34,088 nucleotides of DNA from Vulcanimicrobiota bacterium (GTDB taxonomy: Bacteria; Vulcanimicrobiota; Vulcanimicrobiia; Vulcanimicrobiales; Vulcanimicrobiaceae): NCBI GenBank assembly GCA_019233415.1, contig JAFAMK010000203.1, positions 1 to 34,088 of the forward strand, given 5' to 3'. Shown here in pieces: positions 1 through 8,364 of this stretch; the stretch's first letter is position 1, and every line of letters begins with the position of its first letter. A program made the translations under genes and the position numbers. The notes under the pieces are model-generated. The model saw only the letters and a list, made by a program, of their open reading frames with translations. It had not been told where the DNA came from and did not search any database.

Positions 1-240
1 ACGAACGATTGCGCTCTGATCGTGGTCGAACAGTTCGAGAAGACGCTCGCGAGCCGGGAGATACACAAGAGCACCCATTGCCTCTGCCGCATCATTTCGG
101 ACAAGGTCATTGGGGTCGAAGAGCAACGGTGCGATCATCGAACCGACATCCATCCCGCTACCGATGCGTCCGAGCTTTTGTACGGACGGCCCTAGAAATC
201 TCGTCGACGAGTCCGGCATCACTTTGGCTTGCGGAAACAT
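1..240 (-). CDS. HEAT-repeat-like protein fragment, runs off the left edge
   Basis: An open frame on the minus strand is in phase with position 1 and continues off the window; it is absent from the ORF track, probably because it has no stop inside. The last 50 residues look like a HEAT repeat pair: a helix ending DPNDLVRNDAAEAMGALVYL, then PARERLLELFDHDQ. Its codons are less GC-rich at third positions than those of the pst genes. The start is unclear: ATG at 240 is used here, ATG at 294 is possible, and neither is followed by a signal peptide. A signal-peptide-like stretch (AGIAIGALALLLSTAHVSAS) sits just upstream in a different frame (158 to about 325), so the gene may be frameshifted. The HEAT assignment rests on pattern only. 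Confidence 0.45.
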   Translation of the reverse strand, partial: MFPQAKVMPDSSTRFLGPSVQKLGRIGSGMDVGSMIAPLLFDPNDLVRNDAAEAMGALVYLPARERLLELFDHDQSAIVR

Positions 241-321
241 GCGCCGTGGAAAGCAACAATGCAAGTGCGCCGATTGCGATACCGGCGACAGCATTGGGGC
301 GCCGGCGGTGGACGATGATCG

Positions 322-1110
322 TTAGCCGAACCGGCCCGTGATGTAGTCTTCGGTTCGTTTTTCTTTGGGGTGGGTGAAGATTTGGTTGGTGGGGCCGACT
401 TCGACGATTTCGCCGAGGTGGAAGAAGGCGGTGAAGTCGGAGATGCGGGCGGCTTGCTGCATCGAGTGCGTGACGATGACGACGGTGAACTGTTCCGTCA
501 GCTGGCCGATCAGGTCTTCGATCTTCGAGGTGGCGATCGGGTCGAGCGCGGAGGCCGGCTCGTCCATCAGGATCACTTCGGGGTCGAGCGCGACGGCGCG
601 CGCAATGCACAGGCGCTGCTGCTGGCCGCCCGAGAGGTCGAGCGCGGAGCGCTGCATGCGGTCCTTGACTTCGTCCCAGAGCGCGGCTTGGCGCAGCGCG
701 CGTTCCGCGATCTCGTCGAGCTTCGCCTTGCTGTGCTCGCCGTGGATGCGCGGGCCGTAGACGACGTTCTCGTAGATCGTCTTGGGGAACGGGTTCGGGC
801 GCTGGAAGACCATCCCGATGCGGTGTCGGATGACGACCGGGTCGGCATCGGCGCCGTAGATGTCCTCGCCGTCGAGCAGGATCGTCCCTTCGACGCGCGC
901 GCCGGGCGTGAGGTCGTGCATGCGGTCGAGCGCGCGCAGGAACGTCGACTTGCCGCAGCCCGACGGGCCGATCAGCGCCGTCACGTGCTCGCTCTTCATC
1001 GAGAGCGTCGCCTTCTTGATCGCGTGGAACGACCCGTAGAAGATGTCGACGTCTTTCGCGACGATCTTGTCGGCGGTCGTGGCGCCCGACGACTGCGGCG
1101 TCTCGATCAC
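322..1110 (-). CDS. pstB: Phosphate ABC transporter ATP-binding protein PstB
   Basis: This is the cytoplasmic ATPase that powers high-affinity phosphate uptake through PstC and PstA. The 262-residue product has the full ABC set: Walker [10 protein letters not shown] at about 48-56, a Q-loop in [11 protein letters not shown], signature LSGGQQQR, Walker B VILMDEP followed by ASALDP, and the switch histidine in VIVTHSM. Length and order match the PstB family closely. The ORF track extends it to 1929, but that extension is the antisense-like shadow of pstA. The chosen GTG overlaps the pstA stop as GTGA, implying translational coupling. It is the last gene of the pst run. No phoU follows, which is unusual for this operon type. 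Confidence 0.96.
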   Translation of the reverse strand: MIETPQSSGATTADKIVAKDVDIFYGSFHAIKKATLSMKSEHVTALIGPSGCGKSTFLRALDRMHDLTPGARVEGTILLDGEDIYGADADPVVIRHRIGMVFQRPNPFPKTIYENVVYGPRIHGEHSKAKLDEIAERALRQAALWDEVKDRMQRSALDLSGGQQQRLCIARAVALDPEVILMDEPASALDPIATSKIEDLIGQLTEQFTVVIVTHSMQQAARISDFTAFFHLGEIVEVGPTNQIFTHPKEKRTEDYITGRFG

Positions 1111-2024
1111 GAATATCTCCCGGTGAAGCGTTTGGTCAGCTGGCGACCCAGCACGCGAGCGGACACGTTGAAGAGCAGGACCATGAGCAGCAGAACCAGC
1201 GCCGACCCGTTGCCGATGCGGTCGACGTCGGGGACGATCGACTCGGAGTGGGTGTACCAGAGGTGCACCGCCAGCGTCTCGGCCGGGCGCATCGGATTCA
1301 AATCGTAGGGGTTGTTGAACGGCACGCTGAGCCCGGCGGTGAAGATCAGCGCGGCGGTTTCGCCGAAGATGCGCCCCGCGATCAGGACGACGCCGGTCGT
1401 CATGCGGCCGATCGCGCTCGGCAGGACGACGCGCGTGATCGTCTGCCACTTCGTCCCGCCCAGCCCCATCGACGCTTCGCGCAGCGTGTCGGGAACACTG
1501 GACAATGCTTCCTGCGTCACGCGCATCAGCGCCGGCAAATTCAGCAGCGTCAATGTCAACGCGCCGCCGAGCGCGGTGAACTTCCACTTGAACAGATAGA
1601 CGAACACGAGCAGGCCGAACAGCCCCATCACGACCGACGGAACGGTCGCGAGCGACTCGGCGCTGAACTGCACGACGTTGCGGAAGGTGCCCGGGCGCGC
1701 GTACTCCTGGAGGTACACGCCCGCGGCGACCGCGATCGGGACCGTGAACGCCAGCGTCATCAGCAGGATGTAGAACGAGTTGTAGATCTCGGGCCCGATC
1801 CCGCCGCCGGCCGTCGTCTCCTTCGGCACGCCGAACAGGAACGAGAGCGAGAGCGCCGACCCGCCCAGGTAGATCATGTAGACGATGAACGCCGCGAGCA
1901 TCACGATGATGCTGCACGCCATCGCCCACAGCACCACGGTCGCCACGTTGTCGGTGACCTTGCGGGCGCGGACGCTGCCGGTCGCCTTCACCTTGCCCCG
2001 CGGCGGGACTGCGGTCATCTCCAC
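1107..2024 (-). CDS. pstA: Phosphate ABC transporter permease PstA
   Basis: Inner-membrane permease subunit that forms the phosphate channel together with PstC. The 305-residue product has a hydrophobic helix near residues 30-55 and further helices through the BPD_transp_1 domain. The EAA-type coupling loop is visible as [20 protein letters not shown], the segment that contacts PstB. The GTG at 2024 lies 1 nt after the pstC stop and has a weak purine-rich stretch (AAGAGAAG) upstream. An ATG at 2018 would remove only two residues. The gene overlaps pstB by 4 nt. Confidence 0.95.
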   Translation of the reverse strand: MEMTAVPPRGKVKATGSVRARKVTDNVATVVLWAMACSIIVMLAAFIVYMIYLGGSALSLSFLFGVPKETTAGGGIGPEIYNSFYILLMTLAFTVPIAVAAGVYLQEYARPGTFRNVVQFSAESLATVPSVVMGLFGLLVFVYLFKWKFTALGGALTLTLLNLPALMRVTQEALSSVPDTLREASMGLGGTKWQTITRVVLPSAIGRMTTGVVLIAGRIFGETAALIFTAGLSVPFNNPYDLNPMRPAETLAVHLWYTHSESIVPDVDRIGNGSALVLLLMVLLFNVSARVLGRQLTKRFTGRYS

Positions 2025-2025
2025 G

Positions 2026-2910
2026 TCAGCTTCTCTTCCGCAGCGCGAACCGCACCAGCACGATCAGTACCATCGCGATCAGCAGCAAGAGGAACGCCAT
2101 CGAGAACAGCACGTGTTCGAGCAGCGAGCCTTCGGTGGCGCCCGGCATGTCGGTGACGATCTCGGTCGTCAGCGCGGCGGTCGGCGCGAACAGCCCATTC
2201 GCGAACTGCGCCGAGTTGCCGATTACCATTTGAATCGCCAGCGTCTCGCCGATCGCGCGCGCGATGCCGAGGATCAGAGCGACCGCAAGACCGCTCGAGG
2301 CGCTCGGCAAGAGCACGCGCGTGATCGTCTGCCAGCGCGTCGCACCGAGGGCGAGCGAGCCCTCCTTCAGCGCCCCAGGCAGCGAGCGGAACGCGTCCTC
2401 GCTCAGCGTGATGACGGTCGGCAAAATCATGATGGCGAGGACGATCCCCGCCGCCGCCAGACCAAAACCGCTCGGCGAGCTGGTGTGCGTGCGAATGATC
2501 GGGACCAGCAGGGTGAGCCCGAGCCAGCCGTAGACGACCGACGGGATCCCGACCATGACCTCGATCGCGGGCTTGAGAATCTGCGTCATGCGCAGCGGCG
2601 CGATCTCGGCGAGGAAGACGCCGACCGCGATTCCGAACGGGCCGCCGATCAGGATTGCGCAGAGCGTGACCGCCAGCGTGCCGGCGATGAAGACCGCGGC
2701 GCCCGGCTTGCCGCTGTCGATCGCGAAGTCGGGCGAAAACAGAAACTGCCAGAGCGGGAACTTGTCGACGTAGAACGTCTTCGTCCCCTCGAACGCCAGG
2801 TACCCCAGCAACGCGAGCATTGCCAGGATCACGAATCCGGCGGCGACGCGCAGGCCGAAGACGGCGATGCGCTCGGCGCGGTGCGAACGGCGGGCTTGTA
2901 CGGCGATCAC
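2026..2910 (-). CDS. pstC: Phosphate ABC transporter permease PstC
   Basis: Inner-membrane permease partner of PstA. With the GTG start at 2910 it is 294 residues, the usual family size. It begins with an Arg/His-rich cytoplasmic N-terminus and a helix (FGLRVAAGFVILAMLALLGYL), followed by a periplasmic loop and the BPD_transp_1 core. Landmarks are VMVGIPSVVYGWLGL and the coupling loop EGSLALGATRWQTITRVLLP. The ORF track starts further upstream inside pstS, but that N-terminal part reads as low-complexity shadow sequence. It lies 77 nt downstream of pstS with no obvious terminator between them, and is followed by pstA after a 1 nt gap. Confidence 0.94.
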   Translation of the reverse strand: MIAVQARRSHRAERIAVFGLRVAAGFVILAMLALLGYLAFEGTKTFYVDKFPLWQFLFSPDFAIDSGKPGAAVFIAGTLAVTLCAILIGGPFGIAVGVFLAEIAPLRMTQILKPAIEVMVGIPSVVYGWLGLTLLVPIIRTHTSSPSGFGLAAAGIVLAIMILPTVITLSEDAFRSLPGALKEGSLALGATRWQTITRVLLPSASSGLAVALILGIARAIGETLAIQMVIGNSAQFANGLFAPTAALTTEIVTDMPGATEGSLLEHVLFSMAFLLLLIAMVLIVLVRFALRKRS

Positions 2911-2987
2911 TCGTCGACGGTGCTCCGGAGGAAAGAGCGGAAGGGCGACTGCGGCAGCCGCCCCTCCGATGCCTTCACGCGCAGGTG

Positions 2988-3806
2988 TTAGCGGTCGGTC
3001 TCGTTGACCTTCATGTCGCGGATCAGGATGAAGCCATCCTTGCGCACGAGGTCCGAGTTGCTCTGTACGAAGGCGATGAAGCGCGAGATCTCGCCGGTCG
3101 CCGGGCCGTTCGTGAACATGTGCTCGTACGACCAAACGGGGTACTTACCGGTGATGATGTTGTCGTCGGTCGGCGCGACGCCGTCGACCGAGAGCTCATT
3201 CAGGCCGCCGCCTCGCGTGCCGCTCAGCGCAGCGTACGAGATGGCGCCGGGCGTCTGCTTGACGACACTGACGACCGTTCCGGTCGCGTCCTCGGTGAGC
3301 CCGCTCTCGCTGATCGCGACGCTGCCCATGACCGTCTTCGTGAAGACGGCGCGCGTGCCCGAGCTGCGCGGGCGGTTGATCACGACGATCTTCTGATCGG
3401 CACCGCCGACCTCTTTCCAGTTCGTGACCTTGGCCGAGAAGATGTCCTGGAGCTGCTTCTTGGTGAGGCTCTTCACACCGGTGGCCGGGTGCGTGACGAT
3501 CGCGAAGCCGATGACGGCGACGCGGTTGTCCTTCAGCTCGGGATGGGTCGGCGCTTGGATATCGGAGTCGCCGATGTCGATCGCCTTGGCCGCGACCTGG
3601 TTGATCCCCGTGCCCGAACCGCCGCCGGAGACGCTGATCTTGACGTCGCCGTGAGCCTGCTGATAGGCGGCGGCAGCGTCCTTCACCAGCGGCAGGAGCG
3701 CGGTCGAGCCGGCGATGGTGATGTTCGTGTCCGCGAAGACCGGCGTCGAGCTGGCGACGACCGAGAGCCCGAGGAGAAGAGCCGCGAGCGCAGCGTTCTT
3801 CTTCAC
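2988..3806 (-). CDS. pstS: Periplasmic phosphate-binding protein PstS
   Basis: Substrate-binding protein that captures phosphate outside the inner membrane and delivers it to PstCA. The 272-residue product starts with a clear signal peptide (KK, a hydrophobic core around LAALLLGLSVVA, then a cleavage-like VFA-DT). Phosphate-contact loops are recognisable: AGSTALLP, GGGSGTGI and NRPRSSGTR. The GTG start at 3806 is preferred over the longer ORF because a strong GGAGGA ribosome site lies 8 nt upstream and the signal peptide begins there. It is first in the pstSCAB order and directly follows the Pho-box-like repeats. Confidence 0.95.
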   Translation of the reverse strand: MKKNAALAALLLGLSVVASSTPVFADTNITIAGSTALLPLVKDAAAAYQQAHGDVKISVSGGGSGTGINQVAAKAIDIGDSDIQAPTHPELKDNRVAVIGFAIVTHPATGVKSLTKKQLQDIFSAKVTNWKEVGGADQKIVVINRPRSSGTRAVFTKTVMGSVAISESGLTEDATGTVVSVVKQTPGAISYAALSGTRGGGLNELSVDGVAPTDDNIITGKYPVWSYEHMFTNGPATGEISRFIAFVQSNSDLVRKDGFILIRDMKVNETDR

Positions 3807-3814
3807 TATGAAAA

Positions 3815-3820
3815 TCCTCC
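3815..3820 (-). promoter_or_regulatory. Strong ribosome binding site of pstS
   Basis: GGAGGA on the minus strand lies 8 nt before the GTG at 3806. It decides the pstS start against the upstream in-frame ATG of the ORF track. Confidence 0.8.
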
Positions 3821-3898
3821 AACAAAAACGCATGACGTGGTAGCCGAGTACGGGAACGGCCGGCCGTGGTGCATCGTCGCAAGCGAAGCGTAACGGCA

Positions 3899-3925
3899 CT
3901 TTAAATTTACCTTAACGTTCCTTAA
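3899..3925 (-). promoter_or_regulatory. Candidate Pho box (PhoB operator) upstream of pstS
   Basis: Three A/T-rich hexamers stand out in otherwise GC-rich DNA: TTAAGG, TTAAGG and TTAAAG on the minus strand, spaced 10 and 11 nt apart, about one helical turn. Direct repeats with this spacing are how PhoB/PhoP-type regulators bind, and the sequence resembles the CTTAA-type Pho boxes of some non-enteric bacteria. The element lies about 93 nt upstream of pstS and overlaps the last codons of phoR. The position supports phosphate-starvation control of pstSCAB by the PhoB encoded next door. The identification is by eye. Confidence 0.65.
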
Positions 3926-5033
3926 TATCAGGGGAGACGCTGAGTCCCGCCGGCGCAGGGACCCGCATCGTGAAGGTCGAGCCGGTCCCGTAGACCGACT
4001 CTGCGACCAGCGAGCCCCCGTGGGACTCGACCAAGTGCTTGGCGATCGCGAGGCCGAGCCCGGTTCCGCCGTGCTCGCGCGAGCGCGAGCGGTCGACGAC
4101 GTAGAAGCGCTCGAAGACGCGCGGCAGGTCGGCGTACGGAATCCCGGCCCCCGTGTCGCGCACGCGCAGCACCGCGTCGGCGCCCTCGCGGCCGACCTCG
4201 ACGGCGACGTTCCCGCCGGCCGGCGTGTGGCGCAGCGCATTGTCGACCAGGTTCACCAGCACTTGGGTCAGCGCGCCGCGGTCGGCGTCGACCGGAACGG
4301 CGGCCGGCGCGTCCAGCTCCAGCTCGACCCCGAGGCCGTCGGCGCGGTGCGCGAAGGTGTTGACCGTCGACGCCGCCATGTCGCCGAGATCGAACCGCTC
4401 GACGCGCAGCTGCAGGGTCCCCGACTCCGAGCGCGCGAGGTCGAGCAAATCTTCGACGAGCCGGATCATCCGCTCGACTTCGCCCTGAATTTGCGGCAGG
4501 AAGAGCGCGCGCGCCTCGGCATCGTCCTCGGAGATCAGCACCGTCTCGAGCATCAGCTTCATCGCCGAGAGCGGCGTGCGCAGCTCGTGCGAGACGTTGC
4601 CGATGAACTCGCTGCGCATCCGCTCGGCCGCGAGCAGCGCGGTGCGATCGCTGGCGATCGCCATCGCGCCGCTCTCGTACGGCTGCGCGGTCACGCCGAA
4701 GTAGCGCTGGCGCGCGACCGCGCCCAGCACGATGTCGCGCGTGCGCGTCTCGCCGGCGAGCGCGGCCTGCAGCATCCGCTCGAGGTCGACCGACGGGATC
4801 ACCTCGATGATCGCGCGGCCGACCGCGCGCGCACGGTCGACGCCGAACAGCGCCGCCGCCGCCGTGTTGAAGACGCGCACGCGACCGTCGGGCCCGAGCG
4901 TGAACGCGGCGAACGGAAGCCCTTCGACGAGCCGCGCCGCGCGGTCCTGATCTCGCTCGACCGGTTCGGGCGCCGCTGCGTGCATCGCCGCGCTGTCGCG
5001 GTCCGCGGCGCGCAGCGCGGTGTAGGTGAGCAC
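3912..5033 (-). CDS. phoR: Phosphate regulon sensor histidine kinase PhoR
   Basis: Sensor kinase that phosphorylates PhoB. The 373-residue frame contains a PAS domain (about 35-130, starting LVEGLPFAAFTLGPDG), a HisKA domain with the phosphorylated His at about 149 in VSHELRTPL, and a HATPase_c domain with the N-box LVNLVDNALRHTP, G1 DTGAGIP and G2 GGTGLGLAIAKHL. The annotated GTG start leaves only half a membrane helix. In the same frame upstream the sequence reads DLVSASLGVLAGVV without any start codon. A GTG at 5100, overlapping the phoB stop, lies in another frame. A 1-nt frameshift near 5070 would join the two into a normal membrane-anchored N-terminus. Confidence 0.9.
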   Translation of the reverse strand: MLTYTALRAADRDSAAMHAAAPEPVERDQDRAARLVEGLPFAAFTLGPDGRVRVFNTAAAALFGVDRARAVGRAIIEVIPSVDLERMLQAALAGETRTRDIVLGAVARQRYFGVTAQPYESGAMAIASDRTALLAAERMRSEFIGNVSHELRTPLSAMKLMLETVLISEDDAEARALFLPQIQGEVERMIRLVEDLLDLARSESGTLQLRVERFDLGDMAASTVNTFAHRADGLGVELELDAPAAVPVDADRGALTQVLVNLVDNALRHTPAGGNVAVEVGREGADAVLRVRDTGAGIPYADLPRVFERFYVVDRSRSREHGGTGLGLAIAKHLVESHGGSLVAESVYGTGSTFTMRVPAPAGLSVSPDIKER

Positions 5034-5092
5034 GACCCCGGCGAGGACGCCGAGCGAGGCCGAGACGAGGTCAGCCGTCGGAGGCGGCCCCG

Positions 5093-5797
5093 CTACTCAC
5101 GGAACATGTAGCCGCGGCTGCGCACCGTGATGATGTGCCGCGGGTTGTTCGGGTCGACTTCGATCTTCTCGCGCAGCCAGCGAATGTGCACGCTGATCGT
5201 CTGGTGCTCGCCCTCGAAGTCGTAGCCCCACACCTTTTCGAGCAGCATCTGGCGGGTGACGATCCGGCCGCGGTTCTCCATCAGCACGTGGAGCAGCCGG
5301 AACTCCTTGGGCGCGAGCTGCACGTCGCGGCCGCGCACGACGAGGCGCTGGCGTGCCGGGTCGATCGTGATCTCGCCGGCGGTGATCGACTCGTCGCGCT
5401 CCTCGGCGTCGACCTCGACACGGCGCAGCCGCGCCTTGATGCGCGCCATGATCTCGCCCAGCGAGAACGGCTTGGTGACGTAGTCGTCGGCGCCGAGCTC
5501 CAGCGCAAGGACCTTGTCGAACTCCTGGTCCTTCGCGGTCAGCATGATGATCGGGACGCTGGAGGTCTTGCGAATCTCCTTGCAGGCCTCGATCCCGTCG
5601 AGCAGCGGCAGCATGATGTCGAGCACGACCAGGTCCGGGTGCTCGGTCTGCGCCAGCGTCACCGCGGTGCGGCCGTCGCCAGCCGTCGTGACGGCGTAGC
5701 CGTTCTTTTCGAGATTGTAGCGCAGCGAGTGAACGATCGCGGCCTCGTCGTCGACGAGGAGGATCTTCTTCTTCGTCGCGACCGCGGCGGTCGTCAT
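5093..5797 (-). CDS. phoB: Phosphate regulon response regulator PhoB (OmpR family)
   Basis: DNA-binding response regulator of phosphate starvation genes. The 234-residue product has a receiver domain (about 10-125) with acidic pocket DDE, phospho-accepting Asp at about 60 in LVVLDIMLP and conserved Lys at about 109 in YVTKPF. A winged-helix Trans_reg_C domain follows, with APKEFRLLHVLMENRGRIVT and the C-terminal RSRGYMFRE. Its ATG overlaps the ppx stop (ATGA), and phoR follows immediately. The likely target is the repeat set ahead of pstS. PhoP or ResD naming is possible from sequence alone; the pst and phoR context favours PhoB. Confidence 0.93.
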   Translation of the reverse strand: MTTAAVATKKKILLVDDEAAIVHSLRYNLEKNGYAVTTAGDGRTAVTLAQTEHPDLVVLDIMLPLLDGIEACKEIRKTSSVPIIMLTAKDQEFDKVLALELGADDYVTKPFSLGEIMARIKARLRRVEVDAEERDESITAGEITIDPARQRLVVRGRDVQLAPKEFRLLHVLMENRGRIVTRQMLLEKVWGYDFEGEHQTISVHIRWLREKIEVDPNNPRHIITVRSRGYMFRE

Positions 5798-7359
5798 GAC
5801 GCGTGTACTCCGTCCAGCCTGTCCAGCACGTGCCGCAGGGCGACCCGAACGCCGAAGGTGCGCTCGAAGAGGTCCGCTTTGAGCATCGCCGCGTCGAGTT
5901 CGCCCGAGGCGTCACCGTCGGCCTGCGCGGTCACGACGACCAGGCCGTCCTCGGGGACGGCCGCGACGTCCGTCACGACCCCGAGGTGGCGGACGTCGAG
6001 CCCGTCGGCGATGCGCAGGAGCGAGGCGAGCACGTCGACCCGGCGCCGGTCGCCCGGGCTCAGGGCCGCGTAGTCCGCGTGCGACGGCTTCGGCATCGCC
6101 CGGCGGTAGTAGCGGCAGATCAGCGCGATCAGGTCGCGTTCGTCGTCGCTCCAGCCCTCGAACGGCGTGTTGCGGATCAGGTACGCGGCGTGCTTGTGGT
6201 GCCCGCTCTCCGCGACGAAACGACCGATCCCGTGGAGCATCGCCGCGGCCCAGAGGAGATCGCGGTCGGTCGGGGCGAGCCCGTGCAGGGGCGCGAGGCG
6301 CTCGAACAGCACGAGGGCCAGCCGCGCGACGTGCCGCTGGTGGCCGCCCAGGTGTTCGTAGCGGCGCGCGACCGCCTCGACCGCCTCGACCCGGCGCGCG
6401 CGCGCGTCGCCGAGCCGCTGCGCGAGGGCGCGGTCCCGGTGGGCCAGATCGACGACGACCCCGTCGCGCAGCGCGCGCTCGCAGACGACGATCTCGTCGC
6501 GCCCCAGCAGCCCGAGCGCGCCGATCAGCACTGCGTTGCCGGCGACGATGATGTCGGCGCGGCGCGGGTTCATCCCCGGCATCCGGCGCCGCTCGGCCTC
6601 GCTCAGCAGCAGCATCTGGCGCTGCAGCGACTCGAGCCGCGCGCGCGCGAGCGTGTAGCCGTGCACGCGCTTGAGCGTCAGCCCGCGCTGCGCGGCGTCG
6701 AGCGCGGCGAGCCCCATGATCGTCCCGGAGGTTCCGATCGTGAGGTCGAGCCGGTAGTGCCGCACGCGCTCGGCGAGCGGGCCGAGCACCTCGGTCACGT
6801 ACGCATCGAGGCGCCGCGCCGCGCGCAGCTGATCGGCCTTGCCGCGCAGAAACGCGTCGTACAGCCGCAGGCTGCCGAGCTTCACCGAGTCGACCAGGTA
6901 CGGCCGTTCGCCGTCGGCGACGATCAGTTCCGTCGAGCCGCCGCCGATGTCGACGATGCACGCGACGCGGTCGTAGAGCGGGAAGCCGTTCGCGACACCG
7001 AGGTGGATCAGCCGCGCCTCTTCGTTGCCGTCGAGAATTTCCAGCCGCAGCCCGGTGCGCGCCTCGACCATGGCGCGGAACTCCTCGCCGTTCTCGGTCT
7101 CGCGCACCGCCGACGTGGCGACGGCGCGCATCCGTTCCGCGCCGCGCGCGTGCGCGGCGTCGGCAAAGCGCGCGATCGCGTCGACGCCGCGTTCCATCGC
7201 CTTGCGCGCGAGCCGTCCGCGTTCGAGCGCGTCGTCGCTGCCCAGGCGCACCATCTCGCGCGCCTTGTAGACGACGCGCGAGGTGTCGAATGCCGCGTCC
7301 AGCTCGACCACGATCAGGTGGATCGAGTTCGTACCGACGTCGATCGCACCGAACAGCAT
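5794..7359 (-). CDS. ppx: Exopolyphosphatase / guanosine pentaphosphatase (Ppx/GppA)
   Basis: Hydrolyses terminal phosphate from polyphosphate, or converts pppGpp to ppGpp. The 521-residue product begins with the ASKHA phosphate-binding loop (FGAIDVGTNSIHLIV). It continues with VRETENGEEF, the second nucleotide-binding motif CIVDIGGGSTELIV and GTSGTIMGLAAL. A C-terminal HD-like helical domain (about 330-500) carries MLHGIGRF and SGHHKHAAYLI, as in long Ppx/GppA enzymes. The ATG at 7359 has GGAG 9 nt upstream; the longer ORF is shadow of the upstream gene. The stop overlaps phoB, so polyphosphate turnover is translationally tied to the phosphate regulator. Confidence 0.92.
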   Translation of the reverse strand: MLFGAIDVGTNSIHLIVVELDAAFDTSRVVYKAREMVRLGSDDALERGRLARKAMERGVDAIARFADAAHARGAERMRAVATSAVRETENGEEFRAMVEARTGLRLEILDGNEEARLIHLGVANGFPLYDRVACIVDIGGGSTELIVADGERPYLVDSVKLGSLRLYDAFLRGKADQLRAARRLDAYVTEVLGPLAERVRHYRLDLTIGTSGTIMGLAALDAAQRGLTLKRVHGYTLARARLESLQRQMLLLSEAERRRMPGMNPRRADIIVAGNAVLIGALGLLGRDEIVVCERALRDGVVVDLAHRDRALAQRLGDARARRVEAVEAVARRYEHLGGHQRHVARLALVLFERLAPLHGLAPTDRDLLWAAAMLHGIGRFVAESGHHKHAAYLIRNTPFEGWSDDERDLIALICRYYRRAMPKPSHADYAALSPGDRRRVDVLASLLRIADGLDVRHLGVVTDVAAVPEDGLVVVTAQADGDASGELDAAMLKADLFERTFGVRVALRHVLDRLDGVHAS

Positions 7360-7373
7360 GCGCCCTGCTCCGG

Positions 7374-8276
7374 CTAGGTCGTCTTTTTGCGCACGCGCAC
7401 GCCCGCCGCGCGCTCGTAGAACGTCGCGACCGACGTGTAGTCGTCGCGGCCGTGTCCTTCGCCCGAGGCCGCGGTGTACATTTGGTACGCGAGCGCGCTG
7501 GCCGGCATCGGGACGCCCATCGTGCGCGCGGAGTCGAGCGCCGCGGCGAGGTCCTTGCGCAGCAGGTCGAGCGCGAAGCCCGGCGCGTGCGAGCCGGCGA
7601 GCCAGCTGTTCGGAATCCAGTTCTGCAGCAGGTAGTTCGAACCGGTCGCGCTCGCAATGACCGCGAGAACCGCGTCGACGTCGGCGCCGGCCTTCGCGGC
7701 GAACGTCAGCGCCTCGGCGTTGGCGAGCATCACGCTCGAGATGATGACCTGGTTGACGAGCTTGACGACTTCGCCCATCCCGACGCCGCCGACGTGGTTC
7801 GGCGTCCCCATCGCTTCGAGCACCGGTTTCGCGGCGATGAAGTCGTCGTCGGACGCGCCGACGATGATCGTGAGCGTCCCGCTCTTCGCGCGCGCCGGCC
7901 CGCCGGAAACCGGCGCATCGACGAACCGGAAGCCTCCGGCGCGCAGGCGCTCGTCGAAGCCGCGCGTCGCGACCGGCGAGATCGTCGACATGTCGATGAA
8001 GAGCGTGCCCGGTTTCGCGCCGTGCGCGGCACCGTGCTCGCCGAACAGTGCCTCTTCGACCTGCGGCGCGTCGGGGACGACCGTGATGACGAACGCGCTC
8101 GCGCGCGCGACTCCGGCCGGATCGCCGCCGTCGTGCGCGCCGGCCGCGACGAGCCGTTCGACCGGCGCGCGGTCGCGGTGCGCGCACACGCTCACGGTGC
8201 AGCCGGCCCGCAGCAACGCCGCGGCCATCGGCTCGCCCATCGCGCCGACGCCGATCACCCCGACTTCGTATGCCAT
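7374..8276 (-). CDS. NAD(P)-dependent beta-hydroxyacid dehydrogenase (HIBADH/GarR family)
   Basis: A 300-residue cytoplasmic oxidoreductase of the 3-hydroxyisobutyrate / tartronate-semialdehyde reductase superfamily. The N-terminal Rossmann fold opens with VGVIGVGAMGEPMA. The substrate-binding motif is DAPVSGGPARAKSGTLTIIV, and the likely catalytic lysine lies in GMGEVVKLVNQ. The C-terminal all-helical domain includes FALDLLRKDLAAAL. The ATG at 8276 removes an Arg-rich upstream extension. It precedes ppx by 14 nt on the same strand, so it may head the phosphate transcript, although a metabolic link is not evident. The exact substrate cannot be read from sequence. Confidence 0.88.
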   Translation of the reverse strand: MAYEVGVIGVGAMGEPMAAALLRAGCTVSVCAHRDRAPVERLVAAGAHDGGDPAGVARASAFVITVVPDAPQVEEALFGEHGAAHGAKPGTLFIDMSTISPVATRGFDERLRAGGFRFVDAPVSGGPARAKSGTLTIIVGASDDDFIAAKPVLEAMGTPNHVGGVGMGEVVKLVNQVIISSVMLANAEALTFAAKAGADVDAVLAVIASATGSNYLLQNWIPNSWLAGSHAPGFALDLLRKDLAAALDSARTMGVPMPASALAYQMYTAASGEGHGRDDYTSVATFYERAAGVRVRKKTT

Positions 8277-8311
8277 ACGACCCGCACGCGTACGGCGCGC
8301 GGTCACGTGCG

Positions 8312-8360
8312 CCCTTCGCCCCTTCGCCCTTCGCCCTTCGACAAGCTCAGGATGACAGGG
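8312..8360 (+). repeat. Dispersed repeat copy 1 with tandem cccttcg heptamers
   Basis: The core cccttcgacaagctcaggat plus gacaggg ends at 8360. It is preceded by extra tandem copies of its own 5' heptamer (cccttcg, ccccttcg, cccttcg), giving four copies in total. It fills the divergent gap between the dehydrogenase and the UbiA gene, and its last bases (aggggctt) form the likely ribosome site of the UbiA gene. It is one of four copies in the window. Confidence 0.85.
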
Positions 8361-8364
8361 GCTT

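Noticed and set aside
9-341. 110-aa plus-strand ORF at the left edge
   Set aside because: No recognisable motif or ribosome site. The opposite strand has a HEAT-like pattern that explains the region better.
8312-8340. Tandem cccttcg heptamers as a CRISPR or tandem-repeat array
   Set aside because: The units are only 7-8 nt without spacers, and they match the 5' end of the dispersed repeat. No CRISPR array or cas gene is seen in the window.
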